Shown here one piece after another: positions 40,001 to 40,571 of a stretch of 40,571 nucleotides of DNA. This DNA comes from CAZUDO01 sp964618895. Lineage in GTDB: Bacteria > Desulfobacterota > Binatia > DP-6. The notes beneath the pieces were generated by a model. It searched no databases and was not told the DNA's origin. It was given only the letters and a program-made list of their open reading frames with translations. The DNA lies in assembly GCA_964618895.1 (NCBI GenBank), contig CAZUDO010000062.1, positions 1 through 40,571 of the forward strand, read 5' to 3'. How positions within the stretch are numbered: the stretch's first letter is position 1; each line of letters starts with the position of its first letter. Both the position numbers and the translations under genes were made by a program.

Positions 40001-40185
40001 GTCCGGCGTTCCCCGACGGCTGGCCCACCACTGCCCCGGGCGGGCCGATCGGGATGCCGCCTTCTCCAGCCGGGAGCAAGCTCGGCCCCGGCCAGAGGCC
40101 CAAGGTGAAGGACGTGATCGACTACGAAGGACGCGCCAATCCCACGTTGGGGCTCGGGTACTGCTACGACGATACTCCGTATTGA
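37051..40185 (+). CDS. Secreted multidomain tyrosinase (type-3 copper oxidase)
   Basis: A 1044-residue exported protein (GAAGGAGGGAGTCCC before ATG 37051). Signal peptide about 1-25. Residues about 30-225: the LGKLFLVKDP domain also found at 13929. Residues 227-481: four Cys-rich repeats (CCAEHDSPACADQACC style, each with a WD-x-x-C core) with one DUF4215-type repeat between the first and second. Residues about 485-630: beta domain. Residues about 660-900: tyrosinase core. CuA candidates: H688/H689 (MHHDAF), H708 (FIHRNPAF) and H717 (TWHRAQLLDFE). CuB: H865 and H869 (IHDLQHSWVGG) and H892 (DPVFFLFHCNHDRIW). Two near-identical 27-residue four-Cys inserts are at 635-661 and 762-788. Predicted to hydroxylate or oxidise phenols outside the cytoplasm. 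No caddie protein gene is adjacent. The last 150 residues include a CSNKTSRQC segment. Confidence 0.88.
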   Translation: MRRFVKVILLQLALTLSGSAPSSANHQMVLGKLFLVKDPTSGIDPLRRRIVVVGKELAPGDGDTIVGDPTAGLGGGAFVEIVANNGPANQSEIYSMPASGWKRIPTDVSKPLVGYGYADRAPGTHGPVRRAVIKKTPTGRFVVKLILVGANGPGPQPHINIVPPDPGTDGGATLTINNGDSYCVMFGEEAGGRVLNKPPTSPHDEVFRVASILTVPTAEAGCVEVHCPISGGDSGDCCEAHDGLGCTDRECCHRVSEQEHMCGSVSWGGECVRIAAALCTTCGGTPDVCGNGVVEAGEDCDPPDGVSCASDCTRLPPTCTIGTESCCAEHDSPACADQACCEMVCESDPRCCWFGWDTTCAEEAAVLCGSCPGSACGAFVGDCCAEHGSSGCSGTSCCQTVCDLDSSCCGDEWDDACTTLAAQACSQCGAPVCPAPGGCFSTHANPGCNQTGCCEQVCTLRPSCCTTTWDATCAALSAQECFPFVGTIDIEVNATKDAIDDYLTWSPTIARIRVRDREPNSDLTVVLKNAAANGNGGRGEVLFSTYGNPPDQWPTGWPANTTATSPTITLTLPKTEAWVAFVVAGKFGKPSDGLNGLKGRDTTIEVREGAADGTLLKGHDVMVRVRKSVANMSNCVGGAQNGEKCNTAVTLAACTAGGGTCHDERERYVETLKAVEKAGKFQSLQDMHHDAFTYLLGRGAEFFDQFIHRNPAFITWHRAQLLDFERKLQAENPAVTIPYWDADTEVPEVLFKDDFMGSVGICMGGTQNGSLCNTAATLAACTTGGGTCIGKVNGVFDETKWKIKVNGTLTAVTRKVHAFKGNPTAKPTVPPSDNNSGGRQLSPSADVVKEKTYVTMRYVLEKKIHDLQHSWVGGVNFSMRTTVIDPVFFLFHCNHDRIWARWQASHPSKRAFGTDTAYSPQGVFNASKNVTKMAYLDETLWPWNNENSANGNCTNTGCGATTPPCCSNKTSRQCTTLKDATPECPAFPDGWPTTAPGGPIGMPPSPAGSKLGPGQRPKVKDVIDYEGRANPTLGLGYCYDDTPY
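37729..38493 (+). repeat. Tandem Cys-rich repeats inside the tyrosinase protein
   Basis: Four units of about 45-50 codons with a shared pattern: CC, x, x, H, then GC, CC, VC, CC, WD, C and a final C. A DUF4215-type unit (CGNGVVEAGEDCDPP) separates unit 1 from unit 2. Similar unnamed repeats occur in planctomycete and deltaproteobacterial surface proteins. They are probably disulfide-bonded binding or spacer modules. Confidence 0.75.
38953..39033 (+). repeat. 27-codon four-Cys insert, copy 1
   Basis: Reads C-x-G-G-x-Q-N-G-x-x-C, then NTAVTLAACTAGGGTC. It is 66 of 81 bases identical to copy 2 at 39334 by my count. It lies just before the tyrosinase CuA region. Confidence 0.85.
39334..39414 (+). 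repeat. 27-codon four-Cys insert, copy 2
   Basis: Same length and Cys spacing as copy 1 and 21 of 27 residues identical. It lies between the CuA and CuB halves of the tyrosinase, in a loop region. Confidence 0.85.
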
Positions 40186-40223
40186 AAATTGCCCGTAGTC
40201 GCTTACTGTAACAGGGTCCCGCC

Positions 40224-40445
40224 CTAACCCCCGAGGCGGAGACTGCGCCCCTGCTGACCGAAGCGGCCGCCGCGGCGCAGCGATTCACGGGACGCCGGTC
40301 GGGGGCGCGGCGAGCACGTACGTTGTCGGCCCCCCGCGAGATTCTGAAATTCGGCGTCGCGCCCGAGCACCCATATGCGCGTACTGCGCTCGCGCATCCC
40401 CGCCCAGGCGACGTGGGGGGAGAGGCTCAGACTGTAGCCGCTCAC
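40224..40445 (-). CDS. Small protein, possibly PqqD-like; uncertain
   Basis: A 73-codon frame from GTG 40445, overlapping the stop of the upstream partial gene (GTGA). Residues 1-37 (SGYSLSLSPHVAWAGMRER, then VLGRDAEFQNLAGG) resemble the start of PqqD-type small peptide-binding proteins. The remaining residues are Arg-rich and unlike that family, so a frameshift or a different end is possible. The coupling to the upstream gene favours reality. The 38 bases to its left, up to the tyrosinase stop, hold nothing clear. Confidence 0.35.
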   Translation of the reverse strand: MSGYSLSLSPHVAWAGMRERSTRIWVLGRDAEFQNLAGGRQRTCSPRPRPASRESLRRGGRFGQQGRSLRLGG

Positions 40446-40571
40446 GCTGGTTCCCTTCCTGAGGGTCCTTTTCGGACCGGCTGAATGATGGGGAAGAGCC
40501 GCGAGGCCATCACGGAGCCGGCGCTGCCGCAGTCGTGTCCGATGAGGTAGAGGGCGCGCTCGAAAGGACGG
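40442..40571 (-). CDS. 3' end of a gene entering from the right edge
   Basis: The last 42 codons read RPFERALYLIGHDCGSAG, then ASRLFPIIQPVRKGPSG and a stop at 40442. Coding character is good. The family is not recognised from so little sequence. It is coupled by a 4-base overlap to the small gene at 40224-40445, so the two probably form an operon that runs toward the tyrosinase gene (convergent). Confidence 0.55.
   Translation of the reverse strand, partial: RPFERALYLIGHDCGSAGSVMASRLFPIIQPVRKGPSGREPA

Noticed and set aside
40199..40240. Possible terminator with CCGCC/GGCGG stem after the tyrosinase gene
   Set aside because: Only five pairs with an 11-base loop and no U-tract; too weak to list.
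33257..40571. A second copy of the tRNA-Phe 3' end as an att site
   Set aside because: I looked for the TTCAACTCCGCC and CCTGGCCA elements downstream and saw no convincing repeat within the window.

Overview
The window is GC-rich chromosomal DNA from a free-living Gram-negative bacterium. The evidence is a TonB-type transducer, an NtrC-class two-component system with a sigma-54 promoter, and many secreted cytochrome-like, Cys-rich and Thr-linker proteins. That protein style (Thr/Ser linkers, DUF4215-type Cys-rich repeats, TSP3 repeats, CX2CH and CX4CH motifs in secreted proteins) is typical of deltaproteobacterial-grade soil and groundwater lineages such as Binatota-like or Myxococcota-like groups. 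The lineage is an inference; no marker gene here settles it. I see no phage, insertion sequence or CRISPR array.

Layout. 1-640 is a patch of gene debris: a PIN-toxin fragment, a duplicated scrap of the neighbouring metallo-hydrolase, an orphan Phd/YefM-type antitoxin and a frameshifted toxin remnant. 639-5503 holds an MBL-fold hydrolase, a secreted protein ending in a heme motif, a VOC protein, a TauE/SafE transporter and a radical SAM protein. 5523-9866 is a sigma-54-driven histidine kinase / NtrC-type regulator pair followed by a Ycf46-like AAA+ ATPase. 9914-13422 carries class I fumarase, an epoxide hydrolase and a nitroreductase. 13473-17022 contains two broken fatty-acid/CoA genes (thiolase tail, acyl-CoA synthetase remnant) around a secreted cytochrome-like protein, a helical hypothetical and a sulfotransferase. 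17065-21690 is a divergent pair of units: an amidohydrolase plus a Cys-rich cytochrome-like protein on one strand, and a secreted PHM-like copper monooxygenase fused to a cytochrome-like module on the other. 21794-24687 encodes an SDR, a VOC protein, TonB and a methyltransferase. 24724-30469 is a TetR-controlled unit with a 1258-residue secreted beta-propeller / Cys-rich / di-heme-peroxidase-like protein. 30956-33115 is a secreted TSP3 protein. A tRNA-Phe(GAA) lies at 33257-33329, immediately followed by a 5'-truncated collagen-like gene. 34720-40185 has two secreted proteins with matching promoters: a two-heme-motif protein with a duplicated 80-residue Cys module, and a 1044-residue protein ending in a type-3 copper tyrosinase.

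The most interesting theme is a set of modular exported redox proteins. The same non-catalytic modules (a 'GKxFxVKDP' N-terminal domain, a C-terminal beta domain, small four-Cys inserts, DUF4215-type repeats) are shuffled among cytochrome-like, copper-monooxygenase, peroxidase-like and tyrosinase partners. My working inference is an extracellular oxidation toolkit (heme plus copper) fed by intracellular detoxification and catabolic enzymes (epoxide hydrolase, nitroreductase, amidohydrolase, SDR, VOC). The best-supported regulatory finding is a perfectly spaced sigma-54 promoter with an upstream inverted repeat in front of the kinase/activator pair.
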